In this document: piece by piece, positions 49,733-59,299 of the stretch
How positions within the stretch are numbered: position 1 is the stretch's first letter
How the letters are laid out: each line of letters starts with the position of its first letter
DNA from: Clostridioides difficile CD160
GTDB taxonomy: Bacteria > Bacillota > Clostridia > Peptostreptococcales > Peptostreptococcaceae
Assembly (NCBI RefSeq): GCF_000449425.2
Contig: NZ_AVHW01000095.1
Coordinates: 62,001 to 126,000, forward strand
Direction of reading: 5' to 3'
DNA: 64,000 bases
Position numbers and translations under genes: made by a program
The notes under the pieces: generated by a model
Seen by the model: only the letters and a program-made list of their open reading frames with translations
Database searches by the model: none
Told to the model about the DNA's origin: nothing

Positions 49733-50470
49733 TCACCTCCATTCTAGAATATCTACATCTCCAAATCCCTGAGCTCGCCTAAAACCTATTCCTAGGTTGT
49801 AGATAAGATTTAAGTCATCAATATCGCCTTTTAATATAAACTTACCTTTGTAACCATTAACATATTGATACTCTTTGCCTGTTATTTTTTTAAATTCTCT
49901 TAAACGCTCTTTAACAACTACCTTTTTAAGACCTATATTTTCAAATTCTAGTTTTCTTTTTAATCCATTTCCTCTATAGTTTTTGATAACTTCATTAGTT
50001 ATATAGTTTAACTCTTCTATATATCCATCATCATCTACCTCCAAAAATTTTCCTTCTTTAGACTTTATACAAATTGGAGATAGTGCATTAAATAGTACCA
50101 TCTCTTTTGTTACCTTCTTTTCTCTTGATAAGTCTATTCTAATCCTTGTAAGTTCATATTCTTTATATAAGCACTTTTTAGAAGTCATTAATCCATTATA
50201 TATATGAAAACCTAATTCTAAATCTGGAGTACTTATATTTAATATTACTTTATCTTTAATAATAAAATTGTCGCCTTCAATACTATATTTTTTTATATAA
50301 ACTGAAAAAGTAAAATTTTTAGTTTTTTTATTATTTTTTTCATTATAATAGTACATATTTTTATAATAATCTTCATTAGACTTTCTTATAGCTTCTTTTA
50401 TAATACTCATAAAAAGTGAATTATAAGATATTGGTATACAATTGGTACTAAATTCAATTTTCATTTTCAT
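49733..50470 (-). CDS. cas6: Cas6 crRNA endoribonuclease
   Basis: 245 residues with the C-terminal glycine-rich loop GIGFRRAQGFGDVDIL of Cas6. It cuts repeat RNA to make crRNAs with an eight-base handle. The usual catalytic His in the first helix (about residues 25-45) is absent: the only His in the whole protein is His89. Cleavage must use another residue, perhaps Tyr or Lys, as in other His-less Cas6 proteins. First gene of the cas operon; ribosome site GAGAGGTGA. Confidence 0.93.
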   Translation of the reverse strand: MKMKIEFSTNCIPISYNSLFMSIIKEAIRKSNEDYYKNMYYYNEKNNKKTKNFTFSVYIKKYSIEGDNFIIKDKVILNISTPDLELGFHIYNGLMTSKKCLYKEYELTRIRIDLSREKKVTKEMVLFNALSPICIKSKEGKFLEVDDDGYIEELNYITNEVIKNYRGNGLKRKLEFENIGLKKVVVKERLREFKKITGKEYQYVNGYKGKFILKGDIDDLNLIYNLGIGFRRAQGFGDVDILEWR

Positions 50471-50547
50471 AATATCACCTCTCTCAACTAATATATTAAC
50501 ACTAGACCGTGAAGTATATCTGTCTGAATATAAATTATTTGAAAAAA
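50471..50547 (-). promoter_or_regulatory. Upstream region of the cas operon
   Basis: Short gap between the WYL gene and cas6. On the minus strand it holds a -10-like TATACT (50511-50516) with no good -35, so it is a possible weak promoter. A 14-base stretch here (50515-50528) equals part of one spacer; see findings. Confidence 0.4.
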
Positions 50548-51501
50548 TCAGTAAATTTTTTTCATTTTTTCAATTTCTGACAATATATCATCTCTAAGTC
50601 TAATAGGTTCTATAACTTCAACATAAGCTCCCATACTCAAAATCCAACTTTTTATCTCTTCATAACCTCTCATTTTAGCTTTAAATAGTATAGCATTATT
50701 ATCATACTCTATAATTTGTTGATTATTAACCCAAACTTTCTCCTTTATAATTATTGAAAATGGATGGCTAATTTTTATAACAACATTAATTTCTTCTCCC
50801 TTATAAATTCCTATACTATTTTTACTATATTCATCCCAATTAAAACTTTTATCTACATTATATTTTTCTTCTAAAACCTTATAACTTTTAATTCTACATA
50901 ATTTAAAATCTATAAACTTAAGCCTTTTTTCACAAAAAGCTACCATATAGGTATCTGATTTATAATTAAATAAACCGTATGGATGAACAATTCTTTCGCT
51001 ACTACCTGAGTTCAATGAATAATATTCTATCCAAAGCTTACGTTTTGTCGTATACGCTCTAGTTATTTCGTTACATTTATTTTTTTCAAACTCATAATTA
51101 CAATTACGTTGTGCTTGTACTGTGAAATAATCCATGTATATATCGCTTTTTTCTCCTGTATTTAATACTGCTTTTATTTTTTCTACAATACTATTAAATT
51201 CATTTTTGTAAATATCATTATTGTACTCTAGTTGTGAATTTATCATGTCTAGAATTGAAACTTCACTATCCAATAATTTAATTAGTGAGATACTATTACA
51301 TTTATCGATTTCATATCCACCATAAATCCCAGGTGTTGAATTTATAAATATACCTGCTTGTTCTAAATATTCCTTATAGCTTTTTATTTGCCTTTCACTT
51401 ACTTCCAACTCTTCTGCTAGCTCTTTACACTTCATTCTTCCTCTACTTTGAATTAATATCATCATTCTTATTGTATTAGCTAATTTACTAATGAATAACA
51501 C
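50548..51501 (-). CDS. WYL-domain transcriptional regulator next to cas genes
   Basis: Up to 317 residues: HTH around 12-60 (MKCKELAEELEVSERQIKSY), WYL domain from about 145 with RIVHPYGLFNYKSDTYMVAF, and a C-terminal WCX part. WYL proteins sense nucleotides or DNA damage and often control CRISPR or phage-defence loci; it precedes cas6 by 77 bases in the same direction, so it may regulate or be transcribed with the operon. The start is unclear: the GTG at 51501 touches the site AGGAGG, while an in-frame ATT at 51490-51492 has ideal spacing. No ATG exists before residue 13. Confidence 0.85.
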   Translation of the reverse strand: MLFISKLANTIRMMILIQSRGRMKCKELAEELEVSERQIKSYKEYLEQAGIFINSTPGIYGGYEIDKCNSISLIKLLDSEVSILDMINSQLEYNNDIYKNEFNSIVEKIKAVLNTGEKSDIYMDYFTVQAQRNCNYEFEKNKCNEITRAYTTKRKLWIEYYSLNSGSSERIVHPYGLFNYKSDTYMVAFCEKRLKFIDFKLCRIKSYKVLEEKYNVDKSFNWDEYSKNSIGIYKGEEINVVIKISHPFSIIIKEKVWVNNQQIIEYDNNAILFKAKMRGYEEIKSWILSMGAYVEVIEPIRLRDDILSEIEKMKKIY

Positions 51502-51733
51502 CTCCTAATAATATTAATTAATATCTTATATTGTTTATTTCTACACATATATACATATAACCTCCTTATGTTTTATGTAAGTAGAATTTTTTACTATTTA
51601 GATACTTATTATGACATATTAGTATATAATCTTAATAATTAATACAATAAAAAATATTACTGAAAAAATAAATATTTATAATTCCAGTAATATTAATCAA
51701 TTTTAAATACTTTTTATTAGTTAATAATCTCTC

Positions 51734-53650
51734 CTAAAAATTAACTAAATTTAACCTTATCTCTTTTAAATAATTATTTCTCACAATTAAGAAATACACT
51801 ATTTGAACTAAAAATAAGCTTCCCATTACCAAAACTGCCGAAGATGCTACCTCTATATCAAAAGAATTTCTCAGTGCAGTAAGTGCAAATATCGAATGTA
51901 TAACTGCCACTACATAAGGCAACAAAAATACAATTCCAATTTCAATAGTTGAAGCTTTTTTAATCTCATTATATGTCATCCCCAATTTATTTAACTGCTC
52001 ATACTTTTTCTTGTCAACTTGACAATCCATATAAAACTTATTATATAAAAAACTACTTGTAGTAACAAAGAAAATCATACCTATAAATATTGCCAAAAAC
52101 ATAAATGTAGAATATGTTAATTTACCATTTTCTATCATTAATTCTTTAGAGAAGAATAAATATGGTTGCATTCCAGACTCATCATTAAATTTATTCTCAA
52201 ATTGCCTACATATCTCTGTAGTTTTGCTTGAATCAACTACTTCAAATGTAGTAAATCTATCCACTATAAATTTTGATTTTATACTATCATAAAAATTATC
52301 TTTTACCACATACATATTGTCATAATATGCTGGCATAACACACTCTTCTACTTGTTTTACCACCTTTAGACTTTTATTCCCTATAACAACATTTTCTTTA
52401 ACTTTCTTATCACCTGGTAAGCTTGATGAAAGCAATGATATAGATTCATTATCTTCAAAACTTATAGGATTAACTCCTATAATCTTTGTGATTTCTAGAT
52501 ACTTAGATTCTTTCATAATTCTCACATTAAAATCGCTTTTCTTAGGAAATACAGTTTTAAATTCTCCATTAATTCTCGTATAATCTATATTTTCTTTTTT
52601 TAATTTGCTTTCTATAAAGCTCATTCTTTCCTTATCTTTTTCTTTACTATCAGGCTTGTTAGTATCATTATGCAAAGTCATTGTTGAATAATACATTGTG
52701 TTAGGATATATTAAATTAATTTGACGCTTTACATCTTTCCAAAATGAATAAACTGTACCTATAGCAGTAAATGCTACTGCAGAAGTTATAGCTATCAAAA
52801 AGAATATCCTAGCATTATCCTTTACTTTGTAAATCAAATTTGAAATCCAAAGCATATTCGTATTTTTTCTATAAAATCTCTTATTTAATTTTAGCTTTTT
52901 TAGAAAAAACACACTAAATTGAGAAAAAAATAAATAGGTTGCTAATATAGTAAGAGATGTAACTGGAACTAAGCGTAGATATGTTGTATATTGGTCAGTT
53001 GATGTAACCGCACTATAATATGCTATTACAAACAGACAAATACTTAATATAACAAATACTAGTGATGTTTTAGGCTCTGGTTTTGGAGTCTTTGTACCTT
53101 TAAGCAATCTCAATACTTGATTTTCCTTAACTATAAAAGAAGTAAATACTGATGTTAATATAGCCAAAACTATGAAGTAAAATAAAGTAGATAATATTGC
53201 ATTTATTGGTATATAGAACTTCAATGGTGATAATTCTAAAAAGGTAGACATAATCACTAAAAATATCTTTGAAAAGACTAAGCCTATTATTACTCCAATT
53301 ACAGAAGATGCTATATTTATTATTATATTTTCTATAAAAATTAACTTCATTACCTGTCGCTTTGATATCCCTGTAATATAAAGTATTCCAAATTCTTTAT
53401 ATCTACTTTTAAGGAATATACTAACCGAATAAAACACAAAGAAGAATAAAAATAAATATGCAATTATTTTACTCATCTTAAGCCCCTCTTTTAGATAATC
53501 GGGAAATTGAGATATCTCTAAATCGGGATGACTTGTAAACATGATAAAAGAAAATAGTAGGGCAGAGGATATAACAATACTTGCTAAATACCCTACATAA
53601 GCTTTAATGTTTCTTGAAATATTGTTGATGGCAAATTGTTTTATATTCAT
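51734..53650 (-). CDS. BceB-type ABC permease
   Basis: 638 residues with ten membrane helices and a large extracytoplasmic domain (about 310-510) between helices 7 and 8, the pattern of BceB transporters. These free lipid II-cycle intermediates from bacitracin-like or lantibiotic peptides and signal to a partner kinase. Its start overlaps the stop of the ATPase by one base. Confidence 0.88.
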   Translation of the reverse strand: MNIKQFAINNISRNIKAYVGYLASIVISSALLFSFIMFTSHPDLEISQFPDYLKEGLKMSKIIAYLFLFFFVFYSVSIFLKSRYKEFGILYITGISKRQVMKLIFIENIIINIASSVIGVIIGLVFSKIFLVIMSTFLELSPLKFYIPINAILSTLFYFIVLAILTSVFTSFIVKENQVLRLLKGTKTPKPEPKTSLVFVILSICLFVIAYYSAVTSTDQYTTYLRLVPVTSLTILATYLFFSQFSVFFLKKLKLNKRFYRKNTNMLWISNLIYKVKDNARIFFLIAITSAVAFTAIGTVYSFWKDVKRQINLIYPNTMYYSTMTLHNDTNKPDSKEKDKERMSFIESKLKKENIDYTRINGEFKTVFPKKSDFNVRIMKESKYLEITKIIGVNPISFEDNESISLLSSSLPGDKKVKENVVIGNKSLKVVKQVEECVMPAYYDNMYVVKDNFYDSIKSKFIVDRFTTFEVVDSSKTTEICRQFENKFNDESGMQPYLFFSKELMIENGKLTYSTFMFLAIFIGMIFFVTTSSFLYNKFYMDCQVDKKKYEQLNKLGMTYNEIKKASTIEIGIVFLLPYVVAVIHSIFALTALRNSFDIEVASSAVLVMGSLFLVQIVYFLIVRNNYLKEIRLNLVNF

Positions 53651-54396
53651 TAATTATCGCCCCCCAATAATGTAAGTACATCCATTATCTCTTGATAAAA
53701 CTGCTCTCTACTACTTCCCTTATATATTTCATTATATATAGCTCCATCTTTTATAAATAAAATCCTACTACAATAGCTTGCAGCTAATGGGTCATGAGTT
53801 ACCATCATAGTAGTAACCTTATTTTCTCTATTTATATTCTCAAATAACTCCATAACAGTCTTTGATGACTTTGAATCTAAATTACCAGTTGGTTCATCTG
53901 CTAAAAGTATTGATGGTCTATTTATTAATGCTCTAGCAATAGCAGTCCTCTGAGCTTGACCACCTGATACTTCAAAAGTTCTTTTGTCTAATAAATCTTT
54001 TATCCCTAAAATTCCAGATACTTCAGCCAATCTATTATTTTGTTCTTTTACACTAACCTTATCTAATGTCAATGGCAATACTATATTTTCACCTATAGTC
54101 AGGGTATCTAATAAATTAAAATCCTGAAATACAAAACCTAACTCTCTTCTTCTAAATAATGCAAGTTCTTCACCTTTTAATAGTAGTGGATTCTTACCTT
54201 TTAGCTCCATAGTTCCTGTAGTTGGTTTATCAATAGTAGAAATCATATTTAAAAGAGTAGTTTTCCCACTGCCAGATGGTCCCATAATTCCTACAAATTC
54301 TCCATCATCTATACTAAAATTTATATCATTTAATGCATTAAAAATTATTTTCTTGCCATATACTTTACTTAAATTATTTACAGTTAAAATTTTCAT
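53650..54396 (-). CDS. BceA-type ABC ATPase
   Basis: 248 residues: Walker A GPSGSGKTTLL near 40, signature VSGGQAQRTAIARAL near 143, Walker B ILLADEPTGNLDS. The MacB/BceA pattern. Pairs with the permease just downstream. Confidence 0.9.
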   Translation of the reverse strand: MKILTVNNLSKVYGKKIIFNALNDINFSIDDGEFVGIMGPSGSGKTTLLNMISTIDKPTTGTMELKGKNPLLLKGEELALFRRRELGFVFQDFNLLDTLTIGENIVLPLTLDKVSVKEQNNRLAEVSGILGIKDLLDKRTFEVSGGQAQRTAIARALINRPSILLADEPTGNLDSKSSKTVMELFENINRENKVTTMMVTHDPLAASYCSRILFIKDGAIYNEIYKGSSREQFYQEIMDVLTLLGGDN

Positions 54397-54504
54397 TATT
54401 AACTATCCTTTCTAATCTAATTTTTGAAATAACATATATATTTATTTGTTAATTATTATTTATATTGGTTAGCTAATTTTTGTAAATAATAAATATATCT
54501 TAAT

Positions 54505-55356
54505 CTATACACTAATTATGTTTGTAAAAGCTAATATAGCAAGCAATATTCCCATAAGTATTCTATATATAGCAAATACTCTCATTGATTTTTTCTTTAG
54601 AAAATCCACAAATTTTTCCATAACTACTATTGATACAATAAAAGCTACTATAAATCCAACTATCAAGGCAATCCACAATGTTGGTGTCATTATTGAATAA
54701 TCAAATTCAAATAAATCCTTTCCTGATGAAGCTACCATAGCTGGCACAGCTAAAAAGAAAGAAAATTCAGCTGCTATAGGAGAATTAAGTCCTGCTATCC
54801 ATCCACCCATAATAGTAGATGCACTTCTTGACATACCTGGCCATGCAGATAAAACTTGTAAAACTCCAACTTTTAATGCTTGTATTGGCGTGATTTTGTC
54901 TATATTATCAGTAGAATGTTTCTTTTTTCTAAACAAAGTCTCTACCACTAGTAATAAAATCCCACCAACTATAAATCCTATAATTACAGATTGTAAATTA
55001 AACAAGGCTTTTATGTTGTCATAAAATAGAACCCCCACAATCGCAAATGGAATACATGCTATAATTACATTCATTCCAAATTTAAAGCCAGTCTTTCCTT
55101 TTTTTCCACCAGTAAATATAAACTTAAAAAATTCTATAACACTATCTTTTATTTTTTTCCAATAAAGTACTACTACTGCTAATATTGCTCCAAGTTGTAT
55201 TACAACCTCAAACATTTCAGCAAATTGTCCTTTAAAATCTATCAAGCTACCAACCAATATCATATGACCAGTAGATGAAACTGGGATAAATTCCGTAAGC
55301 CCCTCTACTATAGCTATCATAACTGATTTTAATATGAAAATAATATCTAAGCTCAT
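54505..55356 (-). CDS. uppP: Undecaprenyl-diphosphatase UppP (BacA)
   Basis: 283 residues, about eight helices. Catalytic motifs EGLTEFIPVSSTGH near 20-33 and PGMSRSAST near 172. It recycles the lipid carrier of cell-wall synthesis and raises resistance to bacitracin. I take the ATG at 55356, nine bases after AAGGA. Placed between the two-component system and the Bce transporter, it suggests one bacitracin/lipid-II-targeting defence module. Confidence 0.92.
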   Translation of the reverse strand: MSLDIIFILKSVMIAIVEGLTEFIPVSSTGHMILVGSLIDFKGQFAEMFEVVIQLGAILAVVVLYWKKIKDSVIEFFKFIFTGGKKGKTGFKFGMNVIIACIPFAIVGVLFYDNIKALFNLQSVIIGFIVGGILLLVVETLFRKKKHSTDNIDKITPIQALKVGVLQVLSAWPGMSRSASTIMGGWIAGLNSPIAAEFSFFLAVPAMVASSGKDLFEFDYSIMTPTLWIALIVGFIVAFIVSIVVMEKFVDFLKKKSMRVFAIYRILMGILLAILAFTNIISV

Positions 55357-55457
55357 CAATAAACATCCTTTCCTTTTTACAAAATTTATTTTTTATGTTA
55401 TTTCTTACACTAATTGTAATTTAGATTAGAAAATTTAACTATCTACAAACATTACAC

Positions 55458-55481
55458 AAACCTTACAGCTATGTAAGGTTT
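55458..55481. promoter_or_regulatory. Palindrome upstream of uppP, candidate response-regulator operator
   Basis: AAACCTTAC and GTAAGGTTT, perfect nine-base arms, six-base spacer, about 100 bases before uppP. No T-run follows, so it is not a terminator. Place fits a site for the adjacent BceR-like regulator. Confidence 0.6.
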
Positions 55482-55579
55482 GCAAGTAAACTCTATTAAA
55501 ATTAGATTTTTTAACTGTAATTATCTCATTCAACAAATGATATATAAATTAATAAAAAACATAATCAATTGAAGATTCA

Positions 55580-56581
55580 TTATAGAAGATTATTCATATT
55601 ATCTTTATTAAACATTATTGAAACTTCTGTGCCTTTTCCTACTTCTGATTTTATGCTGACTTTATGCCCTAAATCATCACATACTTTTTTTACTAGATAA
55701 AGTCCCATACCTGTAGATTCTCCAAACTTACGACCATTTTCCCCTGTAAAAAACGGGTCAAATACTCTTTTTATATCTTTAGAAACAATCCCAGTCCCTT
55801 CATCTATTATACTTAAAGTTACATATTTATTGTTTTCTTCAGCTTTTATATTTAGGTAGTTGCTATAACCTTTAGAATATTTCACACCATTTGTAATCAA
55901 TTGACTTATTATAAATTTCATCCATTTTATATCTGTATAAACATAAGTAAACTTGTCTATTTTTATCTTAGGAATTATCTCACTTTTTATAAACAATCTC
56001 TTTTCTTCATTTACAATACCAACTACAATTTCATTCAATCTAGCTTTTTCAACCACAAAATCTTTTTGGAAATTATCTGCCCTTGCAAAATGCATAGCCA
56101 TATTTAGACCTTTATTTAATCTATCTAACTCTTCTCTTATGTTTTCTGTTACTTCTTCTCCCTCATATTCTTGAAGTTGAAGACTTATAACTGATACTGG
56201 TGTTTTCATCTGGTGAATCCACTGGTTGATGAAAGTTAAATGCTCACTATGTACTTTTTTATGTTCTTGTATCATTGATTGATATAATTTATGTTGTTGT
56301 TTTAAAATAGCTGATATATTTCTTCCCAAAAAAGAATTTCCTAAATACAAGAATGATTCATCCAGAGATTTTATACCTTTTTTGAATAGAGTATATACTT
56401 CTCTATGCTTATAGTACTTATATATTAAAAAACACAATAATATAAAAGAGCTAAATAAAAGAATATATAAGCTCTCTCCAAAATTGATAAACTTCATAAG
56501 ATTACAATAAGTAATTGTCATAAATATTCCTATATAATATATAAAAATATAACCCTTACAATCTCTAAAAAATAATTTCAT
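55580..56581 (-). CDS. Sensor histidine kinase, BceS type
   Basis: 333 residues: two N-terminal helices (about 11-30 and 38-56) with almost no extracytoplasmic loop, the intramembrane-sensing pattern; phosphorylated His in NQWIHQMKTPVSVI near 130; ATP-binding boxes QLITNGVKYSKG, DEGTGIV and FGESTGMGLYLVKK. Such kinases are switched by their BceAB transporter. 9 bases after the response regulator. Confidence 0.9.
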   Translation of the reverse strand: MKLFFRDCKGYIFIYYIGIFMTITYCNLMKFINFGESLYILLFSSFILLCFLIYKYYKHREVYTLFKKGIKSLDESFLYLGNSFLGRNISAILKQQHKLYQSMIQEHKKVHSEHLTFINQWIHQMKTPVSVISLQLQEYEGEEVTENIREELDRLNKGLNMAMHFARADNFQKDFVVEKARLNEIVVGIVNEEKRLFIKSEIIPKIKIDKFTYVYTDIKWMKFIISQLITNGVKYSKGYSNYLNIKAEENNKYVTLSIIDEGTGIVSKDIKRVFDPFFTGENGRKFGESTGMGLYLVKKVCDDLGHKVSIKSEVGKGTEVSIMFNKDNMNNLL

Positions 56582-56590
56582 ATTTTCTCC

Positions 56591-57283
56591 TTACCAATTT
56601 TTATTTAATTTATATCCTAATCCTCGTACAGTCTGAACAGCATTATCTATACCTAATTCCTCAAATCTTTTTCTTATCCTGCTAACATTTACATTTAGAG
56701 TATTTTCTTCTACAAATTCAATATCGTCCCATATCTTTTCTAACAGATAATCTCTACTTACTACCTTTGGATATTTTTTAATAAGACATTCAATCAATAT
56801 GCCTTCTTTCTTAGTAATAATTAGAACCTTTCCACCTAATTCTAACTCCAACCTCTCTGGATAAAACTTCAATCCATCTAATTCAACTATTCTTTCATCT
56901 ATTTTAGGTGAATATTCACCATATACTCTTCTTATATGACTCTTTATCTTTGCCATTACTACATCATAATAAAAAGGCTTTGTTATATAATCATCTGCTC
57001 CACTTTCTAAAGCTCTAATCTGGTCTACATTCCCATCTCTAGCTGATATAAAAATTATAGGTAGATTAGACTGCTGTCTAATACATCTACACCAGTAAAA
57101 ACCATCAAATTTGGGTAAATTTACATCTAATAGCACTAAATCTGGCTTTATTTTTTCAAATGTAACCATTATATCATCAAAGTTTTCTTCAACAACCACT
57201 TCAAATCCATATTTCTCAATATAATCCTTAAGTAATGTACTTATTGATATATCATCTTCCACAATATATATTTTATGACTCAT
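56591..57283 (-). CDS. OmpR-family response regulator, BceR type
   Basis: 230 residues: receiver with phospho-acceptor Asp in LVLLDVNLPKFDG near 53 and Lys in DDYITKPF near 102; winged-helix DNA-binding domain from about 130 ending VRGLGYKLNKNW. First gene of the operon. Likely activates uppP and the Bce transporter. Confidence 0.92.
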   Translation of the reverse strand: MSHKIYIVEDDISISTLLKDYIEKYGFEVVVEENFDDIMVTFEKIKPDLVLLDVNLPKFDGFYWCRCIRQQSNLPIIFISARDGNVDQIRALESGADDYITKPFYYDVVMAKIKSHIRRVYGEYSPKIDERIVELDGLKFYPERLELELGGKVLIITKKEGILIECLIKKYPKVVSRDYLLEKIWDDIEFVEENTLNVNVSRIRKRFEELGIDNAVQTVRGLGYKLNKNW

Positions 57284-57360
57284 ATATTCCTCCCGATATC
57301 TATTTTAACATTAACTAACCCTACTAAAAATAAATATAATTATTAATATAAAATAGAAAA

Positions 57361-57382
57361 AGTTACCTTAATTAAGGTAACT
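57361..57382 (-). terminator. Terminator of the sulfonate/nitrate-type importer operon
   Basis: AGTTACCTTAATTAAGGTAACT written as two arms: AGTTACCTTAA and TTAAGGTAACT, a perfect 11-base stem, followed on the minus strand by TTTTTCT. Confidence 0.85.
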
Positions 57383-57428
57383 TAAACTTTTATTATAGTT
57401 TCTATTTAATATTATTTTAGCATAATTT

Positions 57429-58388
57429 CTACTTAGTAGCATATAGTAATTCTTTTATATCTACTTTTTTCTCTTGTAATCCATTTTTTATTAAAAAGGT
57501 TTGTGTATCTTCAAGTGAAGATATGTCTTTATCTGTTATATCTAAACTAAAATCATACCAAGCGTATAACTCTTTAGTTTCTTCAACACTTAAATCAACT
57601 TCTTTAGCTACTTTTTCCATAGCTTCATCAAAATTATTATTTACATATTCTAAAGTTTCTTTTTCAACCTTCATAAATCTTTCAACTATCTCTGGATGTT
57701 TCTCTGCAAAATCTGTACTAACAGCTGTTACTATTATCCCATCTACTAAACCTTCACCATTTGCTACAAGTTTACTTCCAGACTTCATAGCTTTAAGGGC
57801 TGCTGGTCCAGCAATCAATGCAGCATCAACACTACCATCAGCAAGAGCTGCTGATGCTTCTGGGATACCCATGTTAATAAACTCTACATCATCCATACTT
57901 AATCCTTCTTTATCAAGAGCTGCAATTAATACTTGGTGTAGTATAGTCCCCTTTGGCCCTGCTACCTTCTTACCTGCTAAATCTGCTGCTGATTTTATTA
58001 AACCATCGTTAGTCAAAATCATAAATCCTTTTGGTGACCTACTATAAGTGTTTAATATCTTTAATTCCACTCCATTAGATGCAGCTATCAAAGCTGACGT
58101 ACCACCTAGTGCATGTAAAAAATCTATTTCTCCAGCAGCTAAGGCCTGTGTCTGCTCTGGTCCTGTAGTAATTTCATGGAAATTAACTTTTATATTATCC
58201 TTTTTAAATTCCTTTCCAAATAAATCATCCTGTTTTTGAATTATAGAAGGAACATTTAATGGTGATTTTACATAAGTTAAATTTATTTCTGAAAGTTTTT
58301 CTCCATCATCCTTTTTAGCACATCCAGCTAAAGCTGTTGTTGCAAGTGTTAATATCGTTATACCTACCAATAGTTTTTTTAATTTCAT
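57429..58388 (-). CDS. Substrate-binding lipoprotein, SsuA/NrtA/TauA family
   Basis: 319 residues. Signal peptide ends LAGC with lipidated Cys22. Family stretches are FGKEFKKDNIKVNFHEITTG, GEIDFLHALGGTSAL and VAGPKGTILHQVL. Ligands of the family include sulfonates, nitrate, thiamin precursors and others; none can be chosen here. Last gene of the operon. Confidence 0.85.
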   Translation of the reverse strand: MKLKKLLVGITILTLATTALAGCAKKDDGEKLSEINLTYVKSPLNVPSIIQKQDDLFGKEFKKDNIKVNFHEITTGPEQTQALAAGEIDFLHALGGTSALIAASNGVELKILNTYSRSPKGFMILTNDGLIKSAADLAGKKVAGPKGTILHQVLIAALDKEGLSMDDVEFINMGIPEASAALADGSVDAALIAGPAALKAMKSGSKLVANGEGLVDGIIVTAVSTDFAEKHPEIVERFMKVEKETLEYVNNNFDEAMEKVAKEVDLSVEETKELYAWYDFSLDITDKDISSLEDTQTFLIKNGLQEKKVDIKELLYATK

Positions 58389-58420
58389 TTACTTTACTCC
58401 TTAAAATATTATTAATTTCT

Positions 58421-59299
58421 TTAAACGTCTTTGTTTGATTTCATTGTCATTAAAATATCTTTTTTTAATTTAATATAATAGTCTGAAGTTAAATCTCTAT
58501 CATAATCATCTTCTATATTAAATTCTTTTATTTTTCTTTCATCTGTAAAAACAACTATTTTTTTGCCTATCTTTAATGCTTCATCGATATCGTGAGTTAC
58601 AAATATTACACCTTTATTAGTTGATTTATGTATTCTTATAACTTCGTTTTGCATATCAATCCTTGTAAAATAATCTAATGCCGAAAAAGGTTCGTCCATA
58701 AACAACATATCTGGATTGAAAGAAAGAGCTCTAGCTATACTTACTCTCTGCGCCATACCTCCTGATAACTCATTTGGATAAGAGTTTTTAAATTTCTGCA
58801 AGTTCATCATCTTAAGATATTTTTCTACATCAATACAATTTTTCTTATTAGGTCTATTCAAGTAATTTAAATTATCATTAGTTTCTAAATCTATGGAATC
58901 ATCATTTATACCTTTACTATCAATGCTTTTCTGATATTTGAATTTACCAAATACTTTACTTAAAATAGTGTTTTTTCTTTGATTATGAAAGGCTATATTT
59001 TCACTTACATTTAACCAAAGCATCAATCTACTCTCTTGAAATACAAATCCTACATTAGGTTTATGCTCTTTATTATCTTTAACAAATCTAATCTCACCAC
59101 TATTTATATCTTCAAGGGATGCAATTGCCCTAAGTAAGGTAGTCTTTCCACATCCACTTTCACCTAAAATTACAGTTATATGATTTTTATCTATGTTTAA
59201 AGAAATATTACTAAGAACTATATGCTCTTCATTGTCAACTTCATAACTTTTAGATAGATTTCTGATTATATATCCAGAATCACATACTAAATTATTCAT
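58421..59299 (-). CDS. ABC ATPase, SsuB/TauB family, with an insertion
   Basis: 292 residues: Walker A GESGCGKTTLL near 46, signature LSGGMAQRVSIARAL near 193, Walker B MLFMDEPFSALD. Between the Q-loop (VFQESRLMLWL) and the signature there is an extra, charged stretch of about 45 residues (roughly 110-155) not usual in this family. Overlaps the permease start by eight bases. Confidence 0.87.
   Translation of the reverse strand: MNNLVCDSGYIIRNLSKSYEVDNEEHIVLSNISLNIDKNHITVILGESGCGKTTLLRAIASLEDINSGEIRFVKDNKEHKPNVGFVFQESRLMLWLNVSENIAFHNQRKNTILSKVFGKFKYQKSIDSKGINDDSIDLETNDNLNYLNRPNKKNCIDVEKYLKMMNLQKFKNSYPNELSGGMAQRVSIARALSFNPDMLFMDEPFSALDYFTRIDMQNEVIRIHKSTNKGVIFVTHDIDEALKIGKKIVVFTDERKIKEFNIEDDYDRDLTSDYYIKLKKDILMTMKSNKDV

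Noticed and set aside
39272-51501. Mobile-element origin of the CRISPR-Cas block
   Set aside because: No integrase, transposase, tRNA gene or direct repeats were seen at its borders, and base composition resembles the neighbours.
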